Counted from the first letter of the stretch, positions 37,445 through 47,471 are shown. The stretch: 51,639 nucleotides of DNA from Prochlorococcus sp. AG-355-J23 (GCA_003278705.1 QCDR01000010.1:1-51639); one strand, 5' to 3'. Notes: generated by a model from the sequence alone, not told the origin. A program made the numbers and translations.

Positions 37445-38104
37445 ATGCCCAATATTGAATATGAATTAAACGAGAAAATTCATGCGATTATTATTAACCC
37501 TTATTTATCATGGGAAGATTTCTGTGTGAATTGCGATTTAATAAGAAAATACAATATCAAAAATATTTCTACTTCACTAAATTATTTAACTGATCTTAAA
37601 AAATGTTTGGGTAATTACAGTGCGGATATAAACGCACTTATTTCTTACCCTTTAGCAGATTTACCAGTTTCATTTATTGAAGAATTAGTTTGTTTTGCAA
37701 AAGATAAGGGTGCAAAAGGAATTGAATATATCCCAAACTTTATCAATTTATCCAAAAGAAATTTAGAAACTTTCGCTGCTGAAATTGAGCAAGTTAAATT
37801 ATCTGGATTACCAGTTTCAATAATCATAAATAAATCAAAACTACAAGGAGAAGTTTTTATTAATGCGATAGAAATATGTTTGGAATTAGGAATAAAAAAT
37901 TTTCAATTCGGGGACGGGTTTGGATCTCCTCTTACATCTAATGATGTCCCCGAAATACTAAAAATAATAGGCTCTCAAAATCAAATCAAAGTTGTAGGTG
38001 GTATAAAAAAACTGACACAAGTTATTGATTTGTTTGATAATGGAATTAGTTGCGTGGGAACTTCTAATTTTTGTGAGATTTTTGAAGAAGTTAATGTAAT
38101 TTAA
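37445..38104 (+). CDS. DeoC/LacD-family aldolase-like protein lacking catalytic residues
   Basis: A 219-residue TIM-barrel protein that reads like deoxyribose-phosphate aldolase (DERA): GADINALISYPLADLP-type strand 4 region (here SADINALISYPLADLP), FQFGDGFGSPLTSNDV, and IKVVGGIKKLTQVIDLF. In functional DERA the Schiff-base lysine sits in (F/V)KTSTGFG; here the aligned residue is Q in NFQFGDGFG. The catalytic D of EIDMV is N in DINAL. Only the second lysine (IKVVGGIK) remains. It is probably not an active DERA. It sits between hpf and recO. Confidence 0.8.
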   Translation: MPNIEYELNEKIHAIIINPYLSWEDFCVNCDLIRKYNIKNISTSLNYLTDLKKCLGNYSADINALISYPLADLPVSFIEELVCFAKDKGAKGIEYIPNFINLSKRNLETFAAEIEQVKLSGLPVSIIINKSKLQGEVFINAIEICLELGIKNFQFGDGFGSPLTSNDVPEILKIIGSQNQIKVVGGIKKLTQVIDLFDNGISCVGTSNFCEIFEEVNVI

Positions 38105-38890
38105 ATGTCTGGTTCTGGTGAGTGCAGACTAAAAGGTCTCTGTATTAAAGCTTCTCCATTAGGCGAGAATGATAGATTAATAACTATTCTTACAGATGAG
38201 CAGGGGATTGTTCGATTAGCGGTACCTGGTGCTAGACGTCCTAAAAGTAGTCTGGCCGCAGCTACTCCATTAACATATTTAAGTCTGCAAATTTTTGGGA
38301 AAAGAAATCTTAAATCAGTACGTCAAATTAAAATATTAAAAAGCTATTCTGGTCTAGGGAAAAATATTGAATGTCTTGCAGCCGCGCAAGCAATAACTGA
38401 ATTAACTTTTTTATTAGTAGGTAATAATGATAAGCAACAAGACTATTTATCTTGTGTTCTTGCACATCTAGATAGGATTTATTTGTATGAAGAATCTAAA
38501 GAAGAAGATATTAAAATGCTCTCAATGAGTATTCAATCTTTAATCCATCTATTAGCCATTGGAGGTATAAATTTACCAATTCATCATTGCTGTAAAACTG
38601 GAGAACCTATTATTCCGCCTTTAAGAAATTGGGAATGGAGTTGTTATTTTTTACCAAGTGAAGGGTTTACATCCATAGAAGATCCTCAAAGTAATCTAAA
38701 AATAAATGCATCTGAAGTTGCTCTATTACAGAGACTTCTTTTCCCAGAATTACCAATAAAATCTAATGGAGATTTGTTGGGTCCCAAAAAAGTCTGGCTT
38801 AAAATATTATTCATTATTGAGACATGGATCTCTACCCAATTAGAGAAAGAGCTATCTTCACTAAAAATGTTGAGAGAAATATATAGTTAG
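38105..38890 (+). CDS. recO: DNA repair protein RecO
   Basis: A 261-residue recombination mediator that helps RecA load with RecF/RecR. It has an N-terminal OB fold (GLCIKASPLGENDRLITILTDEQGIVRLAVPGARRPKS) and a helical C-terminal part. The usual CxxC..CxxC zinc site is reduced (HHCCKTGEP). The ATG follows the DeoC-like stop with no gap. Confidence 0.9.
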   Translation: MSGSGECRLKGLCIKASPLGENDRLITILTDEQGIVRLAVPGARRPKSSLAAATPLTYLSLQIFGKRNLKSVRQIKILKSYSGLGKNIECLAAAQAITELTFLLVGNNDKQQDYLSCVLAHLDRIYLYEESKEEDIKMLSMSIQSLIHLLAIGGINLPIHHCCKTGEPIIPPLRNWEWSCYFLPSEGFTSIEDPQSNLKINASEVALLQRLLFPELPIKSNGDLLGPKKVWLKILFIIETWISTQLEKELSSLKMLREIYS

Positions 38891-38975
38891 CATTTTCATG
38901 AAGCATTAAAAAATTTAAAAAATATGATCATGGTGCCTTTGCCTGTTAGCTTTATAAATAGTTAATTCAATTAAT

Positions 38976-40142
38976 GTGGTTCATATTGCCTGGTTAGGGA
39001 AAAAATCGCCTTTTTGTGGAAATGTAACTTACGGTAATTCAACTACTCAGGAATTAAAGGCCAGAGGGCATAAAATTAGTTTTATTCATTTCGACAATCC
39101 CTCTAGTTCAAATTCATCAAACCCATTATTTCTTGCAAATGATCCTGATGTAAGTCTCCCATATTTAATTAAATCTCAAGTTTATACAATACCGTCACCA
39201 AGAGCAGAAAAAGAGCTAAGGCTATCATTGGAGAGATTAAAACCTGACATAGTACATGCAAGCCTAACTTTATCTCCTTTAGACTTTAGACTTCCAGAGC
39301 TTTGTAATGAAATTAATGTTCCTCTTATTGGAACATTTCATCCACCATTTGATGCAAAAAATAGAAATCTAACTGCGAGCACTCAACAATTAACATATCA
39401 ACTTTATGCTCCCTCTTTAGCAAAGTTCGATAAAGTAATTATTTTTTCTGAACCTCAAAAAAATGTTCTTGAGAAATTAGGAGTACCTAAAGAAAAACAA
39501 ATAATTATTCCAAACGGTGTTGACGAAAATATTTGGAGACCTTTTTGCATAAAAAGTAAAAAATATGATCAGGTAAAAAACAAACTTGGAAATGAAAGAA
39601 TCTTCTTATATATGGGAAGGATTGCAAATGAGAAAAATATCGAGGCACTTTTACGTTCTTGGCGCCAAACAAAAACTCCAAATTGCAAATTAGTTATTGT
39701 TGGGGATGGACCAATGAAGCCAACACTTGAAAATAGTTTTTCTAACCTTGGTAATGAGAAATTAATTTGGTGGGGTGCCGAATTAGATTTAGAAACTAGG
39801 ATAGCAATAATGCAAATAGCAGAAGTATTTTTCTTACCAAGCTTAGTAGAAGGTTTATCATTATCACTTTTAGAGGCAATGTCTGCTGGTACTGCTTGTG
39901 TAGCTACAGATGCAGGAGCTGATGGTGAAGTTTTAGATAAAGGAGCAGGAATAGTAATTTCAACTGATAATGTAGCTGCACAATTGAAAACTATAATCCC
40001 AATTCTTGTGGAACATCCTTCATTTACAAACGATCTTGGTGAAAAAGCTAGAGAAAGAGTACTTGAGAGATATACAATTACTAAAAATATAAATTCACTT
40101 GAAAAAGTTTATACGAACTTAAAAAATAACTATAAAACCTAA
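38976..40142 (+). CDS. Group 1 (GT4) glycosyltransferase
   Basis: A 388-residue GT-B fold enzyme from a GTG start. The N-terminal sugar-acceptor half begins MVHIAWLGKKSP. The donor half has the nucleotide-sugar site LYMGRIANEKNIEALL near 210 and the E-x7-E motif PSLVEGLSLSLLEAMSAGT near 295. GT4 enzymes retain configuration; donor and acceptor are unknown. It converges on proC with a 4-bp overlap of the two stop regions. Confidence 0.86.
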   Translation: MVHIAWLGKKSPFCGNVTYGNSTTQELKARGHKISFIHFDNPSSSNSSNPLFLANDPDVSLPYLIKSQVYTIPSPRAEKELRLSLERLKPDIVHASLTLSPLDFRLPELCNEINVPLIGTFHPPFDAKNRNLTASTQQLTYQLYAPSLAKFDKVIIFSEPQKNVLEKLGVPKEKQIIIPNGVDENIWRPFCIKSKKYDQVKNKLGNERIFLYMGRIANEKNIEALLRSWRQTKTPNCKLVIVGDGPMKPTLENSFSNLGNEKLIWWGAELDLETRIAIMQIAEVFFLPSLVEGLSLSLLEAMSAGTACVATDAGADGEVLDKGAGIVISTDNVAAQLKTIIPILVEHPSFTNDLGEKARERVLERYTITKNINSLEKVYTNLKNNYKT

Positions 40143-40951
40143 CGAAACTCTTTACTTCTATTACTAGCTGAAACTATTGATTCAATTAATGCTGACCTTA
40201 CACTCTTTTTTTCTAAAACCCTTAAAGCAGAAATAGTTGTTCCACCTGGAGAGGTTACTAAATTTTTAAGCTCAGAAGTAGTAAGTTTATTTTCCTTAAT
40301 TAGAAAAATAGTCCCTAGTATCATTTCCATAACAAGTTCCTCTGAAATTATTTTTGGTAATCCCCCGCTTAATCCTCCATCACTTAATGCTTCTATAATT
40401 AAAGCAATAATTGCAGGACCTGATGAAGTTAAAGCTAAAAATATATCAAGGTAATCTTCAGTAAATTCATAAATTTTACTAGTATTTTCAAATAATTTTT
40501 TTGTGAATTGTTTCTGATCTTCTGTAATTTCTTCTCCCCAAGAAATCCCTGTTACACCTTTTCCAATAGTTATTGGAATATTTGTAACCACTCTCACACA
40601 TTTATGATTAGGAAACTTTTGAGCAAGTCTATTTATTGAAACTCCTGCAAGAATAGAAACTATTAAATTGTCCTTATTTTTTATATGATTGGCCTCACTT
40701 ATGTTATTTAATTGTTGGGGTTTTATCGAAAGAAGTTTATATTGACAATCCCAAATTATTTTTGACTCTTTAGAACCTGATTTATAAACGTTTATATTAT
40801 GTTTATAATTATTTTTTATTTTTTCTAAACTTTTTTCTGTATTTACAACACAAAAAACATTCTCTGGCTGAATTAATTTGTTATCTAATAGAGGTGTAAC
40901 TATAGCACTTGCAATATTTCCAAAACCAATTACCGCAATTTTATCTGTCAC
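40139..40951 (-). CDS. proC: Pyrroline-5-carboxylate reductase
   Basis: The last enzyme of proline synthesis (270 residues). The NAD(P)-binding site is IAVIGFGNIASAIVTPLL near residue 5. The conserved middle is VRVVTNIPITIGKGVTG near 120, and the C-terminal block is DGGLSGGLP ... LVTSPGGTTISALRVLE. It is part of the run sepF-proC in the conserved pipX-pipY-sepF-proC neighbourhood. Confidence 0.95.
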   Translation of the reverse strand: MTDKIAVIGFGNIASAIVTPLLDNKLIQPENVFCVVNTEKSLEKIKNNYKHNINVYKSGSKESKIIWDCQYKLLSIKPQQLNNISEANHIKNKDNLIVSILAGVSINRLAQKFPNHKCVRVVTNIPITIGKGVTGISWGEEITEDQKQFTKKLFENTSKIYEFTEDYLDIFLALTSSGPAIIALIIEALSDGGLSGGLPKIISEELVMEMILGTIFLIKENKLTTSELKNLVTSPGGTTISALRVLEKKSVRSALIESIVSASNRSKEFR

Positions 40952-40958
40952 AGATTAA

Positions 40959-41534
40959 TCATGAAAAAGCACTTAATTTAGAATTACCCCATGCCGGTTC
41001 AGGAGTAGTATTTTTGCCCAAACTATATTGTGGTGTGTTGTCTGTAGATACAGATGAAGGAGAAGCTTCTTCTGGGGAAGAACTAGTTACATTTACACAA
41101 CTTGGAGCAAAAAGGAAAATACTTTCACCTACTCTCTCTTGATGTCCATCAATTGCATATGTGCCCCCAGCAATAAAATCAACCGCTCTTTGAGCTTGAT
41201 CAGGATCCATCATAGTTAAATTGAGTATTACAGTTTTTCTTTCTCTTAATGCTTGTATCGCTTGAGGCATCTCATCAAAACTTCTTGGTTCCATTAAGCT
41301 TACTTCTGAGGATGAATTTGAGATTCCAGGCATACCAACTACTTTTGATGATCTGTTGTTATTCATAAAATCGAATGGATTGGAATTTGCAAGGGCATTT
41401 GCATTCTTTGGATTTTGTTTGAAATTATTAATATCATTTAATTCATCCTCTGAAGCATAATCCAACTCATCAAAATCATCATCGAGATACTCATCCCCTG
41501 CAACTACTGCCTTTAATCTAGAAATAAGTGACAC
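40959..41534 (-). CDS. sepF: Cell division protein SepF
   Basis: A 191-residue septum-associated protein that binds FtsZ. The acidic N-terminal half has low complexity ([17 protein letters not shown]). The globular SepF domain is in the second half: [49 protein letters not shown]. Located 7 bp before proC. Confidence 0.93.
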   Translation of the reverse strand: MSLISRLKAVVAGDEYLDDDFDELDYASEDELNDINNFKQNPKNANALANSNPFDFMNNNRSSKVVGMPGISNSSSEVSLMEPRSFDEMPQAIQALRERKTVILNLTMMDPDQAQRAVDFIAGGTYAIDGHQERVGESIFLFAPSCVNVTSSSPEEASPSSVSTDNTPQYSLGKNTTPEPAWGNSKLSAFS

Positions 41535-41556
41535 CTTTTAAATCCTCTTGAAATTG

Positions 41557-41585
41557 ATTACTAAGGTTTAAGAACCTTAAGTAAT
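41557..41585. promoter_or_regulatory. Near-perfect hairpin/palindrome upstream of sepF
   Basis: ATTACTAAGGTT and AACCTTAAGTAAT are complementary with one bulged base and a four-base loop. It lies between pipY and sepF. On the minus strand it is not followed by a T run, so it is more likely a sepF leader hairpin or operator than a terminator. Confidence 0.4.
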
Positions 41586-41683
41586 AGATTCATTTTTTAA
41601 ATGAATAAACTACCTATACTTAGATAACGTTAGTTGAACTTAACTGCAAGTTTATAGATAAGATTTTTATAAAAAATAACTAA

Positions 41684-42319
41684 TTAGGATCTACCTCCAA
41701 AAATCAATGATCCTAATCTTAACCAAGTAGATCCAGCGTCAATAGCTTCCTCCCAATCACCAGACATCCCCATTGAACAATCTTGTAGTTGCAGTGAATC
41801 AGCGAGAGCACGACATTTTTTGAACAACCCTGAATTTTCTTTAGAGCTAAGTCCTTTAGGATTGATAGTCATCAAACCGGTTAATGAAATATTTTTCAAC
41901 TCTTGAATTTCCCTCCATTTCATTATTAAAAATTCAGGATTAAAGCCTCCTTTAGTAGGGTCATCACTCAACTTAACCTGCAACATTATTAATGGATTTT
42001 TCTTCTCTTCACGTGAAATATTAGAAATCTTTTGCAACTTTTCAAATGAATCTACTGAATGAATGTATTTAAAATTTTGAACTATTTTTCTTATTTTATT
42101 ACTTTGTATTCTTCCAATAAAGTGCCAATTTATTTGTTTATGATCTTTTAAGGTTAATTGTTTTTCAAGCGCCTCTTGAACCTTACTTTCACCAAAATCG
42201 TTCTGACCTATATTTTGAATAGTCTTGATTTCTTGACTTTTAAATCCTTTACTTACCGCAAGAATATTTACATTTGAAGGAATTTTATTTTTTATTTCTA
42301 AATAATTTGCAGGGTTCAC
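41684..42319 (-). CDS. pipY: PLP homeostasis protein YggS/PipY
   Basis: A 211-residue single-domain PLP-binding protein of the YggS family. The lysine is in ILAVSKGF near residue 23, WHFIGRIQSNK near 78, and SMGMSGDWEEAIDAGSTWLRLGS near the C-terminus. In cyanobacteria it is genetically linked to pipX; here the stop of pipX and its ATG are 3 bp apart. Confidence 0.94.
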   Translation of the reverse strand: MNPANYLEIKNKIPSNVNILAVSKGFKSQEIKTIQNIGQNDFGESKVQEALEKQLTLKDHKQINWHFIGRIQSNKIRKIVQNFKYIHSVDSFEKLQKISNISREEKKNPLIMLQVKLSDDPTKGGFNPEFLIMKWREIQELKNISLTGLMTINPKGLSSKENSGLFKKCRALADSLQLQDCSMGMSGDWEEAIDAGSTWLRLGSLIFGGRS

Positions 42320-42322
42320 ATT

Positions 42323-42589
42323 TTATAAGAAAGTTTGCGTAAATAAATTCTCCCATTTAGATAGCTCTTCAGAACCTTTTCTTTTAGCTTTTTGTAGGTT
42401 TAATTCGGCCTGGTTACGGGCATCTAAATAAGGTATAACTTCAAAAAAAACTTCTCTTTGACGAACTTCTACTAAGAAAAACATTTTTTGAGCGTATAAA
42501 GTCGCATAAATATCCCTGCCATCATTTCCAGGAGAAACTTGGTACAACATGCCAAATGTTGGATGGTTTAAATAACGCTCAGAACTCAA
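42323..42589 (-). CDS. pipX: PII-interacting protein X
   Basis: An 88-residue protein (MSSERYLNHPTFGMLYQVS) with the N-terminal Tudor-like domain and C-terminal helices. It swaps partner between PII (GlnB) and the nitrogen activator NtcA according to 2-oxoglutarate. It lies directly before pipY. Its upstream gap to ecfT is 19 bp, so the operon promoter is further upstream. Confidence 0.95.
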   Translation of the reverse strand: MSSERYLNHPTFGMLYQVSPGNDGRDIYATLYAQKMFFLVEVRQREVFFEVIPYLDARNQAELNLQKAKRKGSEELSKWENLFTQTFL

Positions 42590-42608
42590 ACCTAAAATAT
42601 TGTGTTAT

Positions 42609-43523
42609 TTATAATGCACCATACAGTTTTCTAAGAAAAATTGCTATGCAAATAAAACAAATCGATAATGTATTAACAATTACATTGAGAGATGTTGAAG
42701 GATAAAGAGTTCTAAATCTGTTGGTTTTTATAATAATTTCTTTCTTTGAGAGTAATGATTCTGCTCCATGATCTATTCTCAGAAATATATTTTGAAATAA
42801 CCTTTCCACCAAGATTAATAAAACATTAAAGGATTTCTTTAATCCTAAATTTCGAAAATTTATTGATCTAACTGACACTGATTTAATGATATTTTGAAGT
42901 TCTTCCTGCACTAGGGGAATAAAACGTAATGCAATTAACAACTGAAAAAGCCACTTACTAGTTGGTAATCCAATCTTTCTTAATGGATACATAAACCAAC
43001 TTAATCCCCATACAATATCTTCCTGCAATGTGGTTAAAAGCATCAAATTCACACTATGAATAACGGTAAATATCAAAGTGGAGGTTTTTATTCCTAGTTC
43101 AAAGGCTTTTCTTGATAAGTTGTAGGGACCAAAATTAATAAACCATATCTTCTGCGAAGGAATTTGCAAAATATTCCATTCTTTTTGGCTTTCAAGTACT
43201 AATTGCAACTCATTGGGATTTCTTAAGTAGCCATCAAGAGATTGAATATCAGACGAGGCAAGTATTGATATACATCCAATTAATAGTGACAAACATGAGA
43301 GGAAAAGTAATGATCGCCACCATACTCTAGATGGCAATAAACTTAAAAAAGTAATTAATAGTAAAAAACCAACTAAACTTAATCTCCATATTGGACCTGC
43401 CCAAATTGGAGTGATTAAAAATATCATTACGATAATTATCTTTAATCTACTATCTATAATTCTTAGCCAACTTTTATTTCCATGAACGTATTGACCTACA
43501 GAAAATTTGGTTAGCAAATTCAT
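42609..43523 (-). CDS. ecfT: ECF transporter transmembrane protein EcfT (CbiQ family)
   Basis: A 304-residue membrane protein of the energy-coupling-factor transporter T component. It has about six hydrophobic segments and the EcfT Ala-Arg-Gly-like coupling region (RSINFRNLGLKKSFN near 215). No ATPase or substrate-binding S component adjoins it in this window. The vitamin or metal transported is unknown. Its start overlaps the der stop by one base. Confidence 0.82.
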   Translation of the reverse strand: MNLLTKFSVGQYVHGNKSWLRIIDSRLKIIIVMIFLITPIWAGPIWRLSLVGFLLLITFLSLLPSRVWWRSLLFLSCLSLLIGCISILASSDIQSLDGYLRNPNELQLVLESQKEWNILQIPSQKIWFINFGPYNLSRKAFELGIKTSTLIFTVIHSVNLMLLTTLQEDIVWGLSWFMYPLRKIGLPTSKWLFQLLIALRFIPLVQEELQNIIKSVSVRSINFRNLGLKKSFNVLLILVERLFQNIFLRIDHGAESLLSKKEIIIKTNRFRTLYPSTSLNVIVNTLSICFICIAIFLRKLYGAL

Positions 43524-44896
43524 TAATCTTTTTGAATTAACTCAATATTTTCTCTTTCTACTTCTTTATTTAAAGCTCTTTGCTGTTTTCCTCTCCATAA
43601 TAAAATGAGGGGTGTGCCTTCAAAGCCTAAATTTACTCTAATTTGTTTTTCAATATATCTTCTGTAAGTTATTCCAAATAATTTTGGGTCATTTACAAAA
43701 AGAGTAAAAGTGGGAGGTTTGTTCTTTACTTGAGTACCGTAATAAAGCCTACCTTGCTTGCCGCTTCTCTTCGTTGGAGGACTTTTCCAACTGATTGATT
43801 CTTTAAGTACTTCATTAACTACTGATGTTGTAACTCTTCTTCTATGTTGATTTACAGCATTAAGAGCATGCTCAAAAATATTATCAACTCTTTGACCAGT
43901 TAGGGCAGATATAAAAATCATTTTTGACCAGTGTAAAAAATAAAGTTTAGATCTAAGTTCTTTTTCTACTTGATAAATTGTTGAACTATTTTTCTCTACA
44001 AGATCCCATTTATTAACAACAATTATACAAGCTCTGCCTTGTTCTTCTATGCGCCCAGCTAGCTTCTGGTCTTGATCAGTTACTCCATCAACCGCATCTA
44101 TAACTAAAACACAAACATCACTTCTATCTATAGATTTAAAAGCCCTATTAATACCAAAGAATTCAGTACCATATTTAACATTTTTCTTTCTTCTAATCCC
44201 TGCAGTATCTATAATTTTCCAGTGATTATCACCTTTTTTTATAAGCGTATCTATTGAATCAGTTGTCGTACCACTAATATCACTAACTATTGCTCTCTTT
44301 TCTCCGCAGATTGAATTTAACAAACTAGATTTACCAACATTAGGTCTACCAATAATTGACATCATTATCTTTTCTTCATCATCCTGAATATTATTTTCAG
44401 GAAGTTCGCCAATAACGAGATCTAAAAGATCTCCAGTACCTGAACCATGAATAGCCGAAACAGGGTTTGGTTCGCCCAATCCTAATTTCCAGAACTCTGA
44501 AGCTAAGGATATTCCAAGAGTAGTCGATTCGCATTTATTAACAGCAACGATTGTTTTACAGCTTGAGTTTCTTAACCATTTTGCTATTGATAAATCACCA
44601 TCTGTAACGCCTTGATTCCCATCTACCACCAGTAACGCGAGTGAAGCCTCTTCTAGAGCCAAGAAAACTTGTGTCCTTATTTCCGGGAGAAATTCACTAT
44701 CATCATCAAAAACTAAACCTCCAGTATCAACTATTTGGAATTCCTTACCTCCCCATGAAGCATTTTGATAAGTTCTATCTCTTGTAACACCAGGTTTATC
44801 AAATACTATTGCATCATTACTTTGGCAAAGACGATTTACTAAGGTAGATTTCCCAACGTTCGGTCTTCCGATAATTGCTATTGTAGGAAGAATCAA
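43523..44896 (-). CDS. der: GTPase Der (EngA)
   Basis: An essential 50S assembly GTPase of 457 residues with two tandem G domains. The P-loops are [12 protein letters not shown] near residue 9 and [12 protein letters not shown] near 185, each with DTAG/DTGG and NKxD motifs. A C-terminal KH-like domain ends the protein. Confidence 0.97.
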   Translation of the reverse strand: MILPTIAIIGRPNVGKSTLVNRLCQSNDAIVFDKPGVTRDRTYQNASWGGKEFQIVDTGGLVFDDDSEFLPEIRTQVFLALEEASLALLVVDGNQGVTDGDLSIAKWLRNSSCKTIVAVNKCESTTLGISLASEFWKLGLGEPNPVSAIHGSGTGDLLDLVIGELPENNIQDDEEKIMMSIIGRPNVGKSSLLNSICGEKRAIVSDISGTTTDSIDTLIKKGDNHWKIIDTAGIRRKKNVKYGTEFFGINRAFKSIDRSDVCVLVIDAVDGVTDQDQKLAGRIEEQGRACIIVVNKWDLVEKNSSTIYQVEKELRSKLYFLHWSKMIFISALTGQRVDNIFEHALNAVNQHRRRVTTSVVNEVLKESISWKSPPTKRSGKQGRLYYGTQVKNKPPTFTLFVNDPKLFGITYRRYIEKQIRVNLGFEGTPLILLWRGKQQRALNKEVERENIELIQKD

Positions 44897-44970
44897 TTCT
44901 TCTCTCCAAAGAAAGTAGTATCCATTACAACTATACCTTTATTAGAATCATTTACATTATTCAAAAAAAA

Positions 44971-45456
44971 TTATTTAATTTCTGGATCGCCAAAATGTCC
45001 TTTAACTGGATTAGCCGGAGGTGAACTTGGACTTGGCATTAATCCATTAGCTTCTGGAAAACAATCATTTTCAATCGCCCAATAAATTAACCAATTTACT
45101 GCCGTCGCTCTTCTAGTTCTTCTTGGATAGAGTTCATTAATCTTATAACCTTTAAAATTAAGAAAATTTTTTAATCCCTGTTTATATTCTTTTGGAATTG
45201 ATCGAGTCAAATGTACTGAGGCTGGTCGCTCTGAAATGATTTGAGGAGCTTTTTCAAATTTTTCTGACCAATAAGAAGGAGTTAATGCGCTAAAGGTCCA
45301 ATAATTTATAGATAATTCTTTATTATAAAAAAGTCTTTCCCAAACTAATTCGCAAACAAATACATCACTAACCTTATCTTCAAGAATAAGAAATAATAGT
45401 TTTTTACATATTGGCCATGTAAATTGATTTTCAACTAATTTTTCTTTTTTATACAT
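44971..45456 (-). CDS. Conserved cyanobacterial protein, DUF1823-like
   Basis: A 161-residue soluble protein. The LILEDKVSDVFVCELVWERL block and the tryptophan-rich middle (NYWTFSALTPSYW) fit my memory of the DUF1823 family of cyanobacteria and plastids. The C-terminus ends in a proline/glycine-rich stretch. It shares its start base with the cobI stop (45456). Function unknown. Confidence 0.65.
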   Translation of the reverse strand: MYKKEKLVENQFTWPICKKLLFLILEDKVSDVFVCELVWERLFYNKELSINYWTFSALTPSYWSEKFEKAPQIISERPASVHLTRSIPKEYKQGLKNFLNFKGYKINELYPRRTRRATAVNWLIYWAIENDCFPEANGLMPSPSSPPANPVKGHFGDPEIK

Positions 45457-46211
45457 TAATCGAACCTTATCAAAATTAAAGAAAAATAAGGCATAAATTC
45501 CTTTTTATATTGTGATGCATATTGAATAATTTGATCAGGCATCCCAACACTTAAAGCTATTAATGTTGTATTGATGATATCCTCTTTTTTCAAAATTTCC
45601 CTGACTAAATTCCATCTTTTGCCAACTTTCATAATGGCCAATACGGTTCTATTTGCCTTACTTTCCCTAATTAGGGTTGTCAATTCAGATTCTGAAGAAG
45701 AGCATTCTTTGATGATCAATGTCTCGCCTTTTTTTACCAAATCAAAATCATTCAAAGCTGCTGCTGCTGAAATAGAGGAAATACCAGGTATGGTTTTGGT
45801 AATAATTTCAGCATGATTATTTTTTATTAACCTCAAGATATTAGAAGAACTTGCAAATAGTGAAGTATCACCAAGACAAAGTAAAACAACTGATTCGCCA
45901 TTTTGTATAAATTTCACAATTTTTTCTACAGCATTAGACCATATTTCATCTGGATCAAAATCCTTCCTAGCCATTGGGAAGATGATAGGGATATTTTTTT
46001 TAAATTTGGTGTATTTCTTGACTATTTCCGCAGCAAAACTCTTTTTATTATCATCTGATATTGGGAAAACTATAACTTTCGCTTTTTTTATTGCATCCAC
46101 AGCAGCAATTGTTAAAAGCGATGGATCTCCAGGGCCAACACCCACAATGGTGAATGTTGGCAAATCAGTTTTATGCGGATTAAGTAAACTTAAGAACTTT
46201 TTTATTATCAT
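45456..46211 (-). CDS. cobI: Precorrin-2 C20-methyltransferase
   Basis: A SAM-dependent methyltransferase of the cobalamin pathway. Starting at ATG 46211 it is 251 residues; a longer frame to 46280 would overlap miaE by 53 bp and adds no conserved residues. The SAM loop is IVGVGPGDPSLLTIAAVDAI near residue 20, then VLLCLGDTSLFASSS and TIPGISSISAAAA. It marks vitamin B12 (pseudocobalamin) synthesis. Confidence 0.9.
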   Translation of the reverse strand: MIIKKFLSLLNPHKTDLPTFTIVGVGPGDPSLLTIAAVDAIKKAKVIVFPISDDNKKSFAAEIVKKYTKFKKNIPIIFPMARKDFDPDEIWSNAVEKIVKFIQNGESVVLLCLGDTSLFASSSNILRLIKNNHAEIITKTIPGISSISAAAALNDFDLVKKGETLIIKECSSSESELTTLIRESKANRTVLAIMKVGKRWNLVREILKKEDIINTTLIALSVGMPDQIIQYASQYKKEFMPYFSLILIRFD

Positions 46212-46227
46212 TTTTATTTTATTAACT

Positions 46228-46836
46228 TTAGCTATGTACCCTTGGTAATATAAAAGTTTCAGCCAGTATTGCTGACTCAATTTCAGACAATTCCTCTAAC
46301 CTTTTGAAAGTTTGATTTTTAGAGAATTTAGTTTGCGCTAGTTTCCAGTAAACCCCAAAATGTCTTGCCTCACTTTCAAGCAGAGATTCATAAAGGGATT
46401 TAAACGATTTATCTTCAGAATTCAGCGCAAGCAAGCTTAATCTTTCATGACTTCTTGCTTCAATAAGTCCTGCGATTAAGAAACTATCAAGCATTCTATT
46501 GGGCTCTTCCTTTCTTATATTCTTGGACAATTCAGCTCCATATGGAGGCGGTTTTAAGGACTCAAGAGAATGTCCAAGATCCTTTAAAAAATAAAGTATT
46601 TTTTCAAAATGCTCTAATTCCTCTCTCGCTATTGGACTAAGAACTTCTGCCAGATTTGGTTCTGATGGATATCTAAACATCAATTGAATAGCTACTCCTG
46701 CTGCTTTTCTTTCACAATGAGCATGGTCAATAAGAATATCTATTGGATTAGATAATGCGAGTTTGATCCACTCATCTGAAGTAAATGACGATAAATATTT
46801 AATATGAGAAGTGGGCCTTTTAAAATCGACTAGCAT
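46228..46836 (-). CDS. miaE: tRNA-(ms2io6A)-hydroxylase MiaE
   Basis: A 202-residue diiron hydroxylase of the ferritin-like fold. It acts on 2-methylthio-N6-isopentenyl-adenosine-37 of tRNA. The metal ligands are spread over EELEHFEKIL, EARSHERL, and ESEARHFG, with DHAHCERKAAGV before them. Its ATG follows the aroQ stop without a gap. Confidence 0.88.
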   Translation of the reverse strand: MLVDFKRPTSHIKYLSSFTSDEWIKLALSNPIDILIDHAHCERKAAGVAIQLMFRYPSEPNLAEVLSPIAREELEHFEKILYFLKDLGHSLESLKPPPYGAELSKNIRKEEPNRMLDSFLIAGLIEARSHERLSLLALNSEDKSFKSLYESLLESEARHFGVYWKLAQTKFSKNQTFKRLEELSEIESAILAETFILPRVHS

Positions 46837-47280
46837 TTAATTTTTACTACTTAAATATCCAATAATTCCTTCAAGAGCTAAGGAATAACTTGATATGCCG
46901 AATCCACTAATAATTCCTATAGCTTTATCTGTAAGAAAAGATTCTTTACGAAAATCTTCTCTTCTGAAAATATTTGAAATATGTAACTCTACAAATGGAA
47001 TTTTTGATCCAATTAAAGCATCGCGAATAGAAATCGAGGTATGTGTAAAAGCGCCAGCATTTATAAGAATGCCCTGTATACTTTTTACAGAATCCTGAAT
47101 CTTATCTACTATTTCTCCTTCGTGATTACTTTGAAAACATTCAAGATTTATACTCTTTTCTAGGGCAACTTTTGTTAGATCTTGTTCTATATCACTCAAT
47201 GTTTTATTACCATATATTTCAGGTTCTCTAGTTCCCAATAAATTTAAATTTGGGCCATTTATCAATAAAATATTCATCAT
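46837..47280 (-). CDS. aroQ: Type II 3-dehydroquinate dehydratase
   Basis: The third step of the shikimate pathway. The ATG at 47280 or 47277 ([16 protein letters not shown]) is chosen; a frame extending to 47343 adds 21 hydrophobic, unconserved residues. The family blocks are [47 protein letters not shown] and [14 protein letters not shown]. About 147 residues, the usual length. Confidence 0.93.
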   Translation of the reverse strand: MMNILLINGPNLNLLGTREPEIYGNKTLSDIEQDLTKVALEKSINLECFQSNHEGEIVDKIQDSVKSIQGILINAGAFTHTSISIRDALIGSKIPFVELHISNIFRREDFRKESFLTDKAIGIISGFGISSYSLALEGIIGYLSSKN

Positions 47281-47379
47281 CAATAAAGTCTTTTCTTTAC
47301 AAATGCTATCTAGAAAGAAACAAAAAAACCAAAACATTTTCACACAAAGTGTCCATTAACTGATAAGTTCAAATAGTGG

Positions 47380-47461
47380 GGGTCGGTGCCCGAGTGGTTA
47401 AAGGGGGCGGACTGTAAATCCGCTGGCTCTGCCTACGTTGGTTCAAATCCAACCCGGCCCA
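47380..47461 (+). tRNA. tRNA-Tyr (anticodon GTA)
   Basis: An 82-nt class II tRNA. Acceptor stem GGGTCGG/CCGGCCC, anticodon stem GCGGA/TCCGC with loop CTGTAAA, long variable arm, and the T arm GGTTCAAATCC. The CCA is not encoded. It marks the start of the accessory region together with tRNA-Thr, 10 nt downstream. Confidence 0.95.
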
Positions 47462-47471
47462 CTTTAAAATT

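Noticed and set aside
46212..46280. Longer start for cobI overlapping miaE by 53 bp
   Set aside because: The added residues are not conserved-looking and the ATG at 46211 gives the normal family length.
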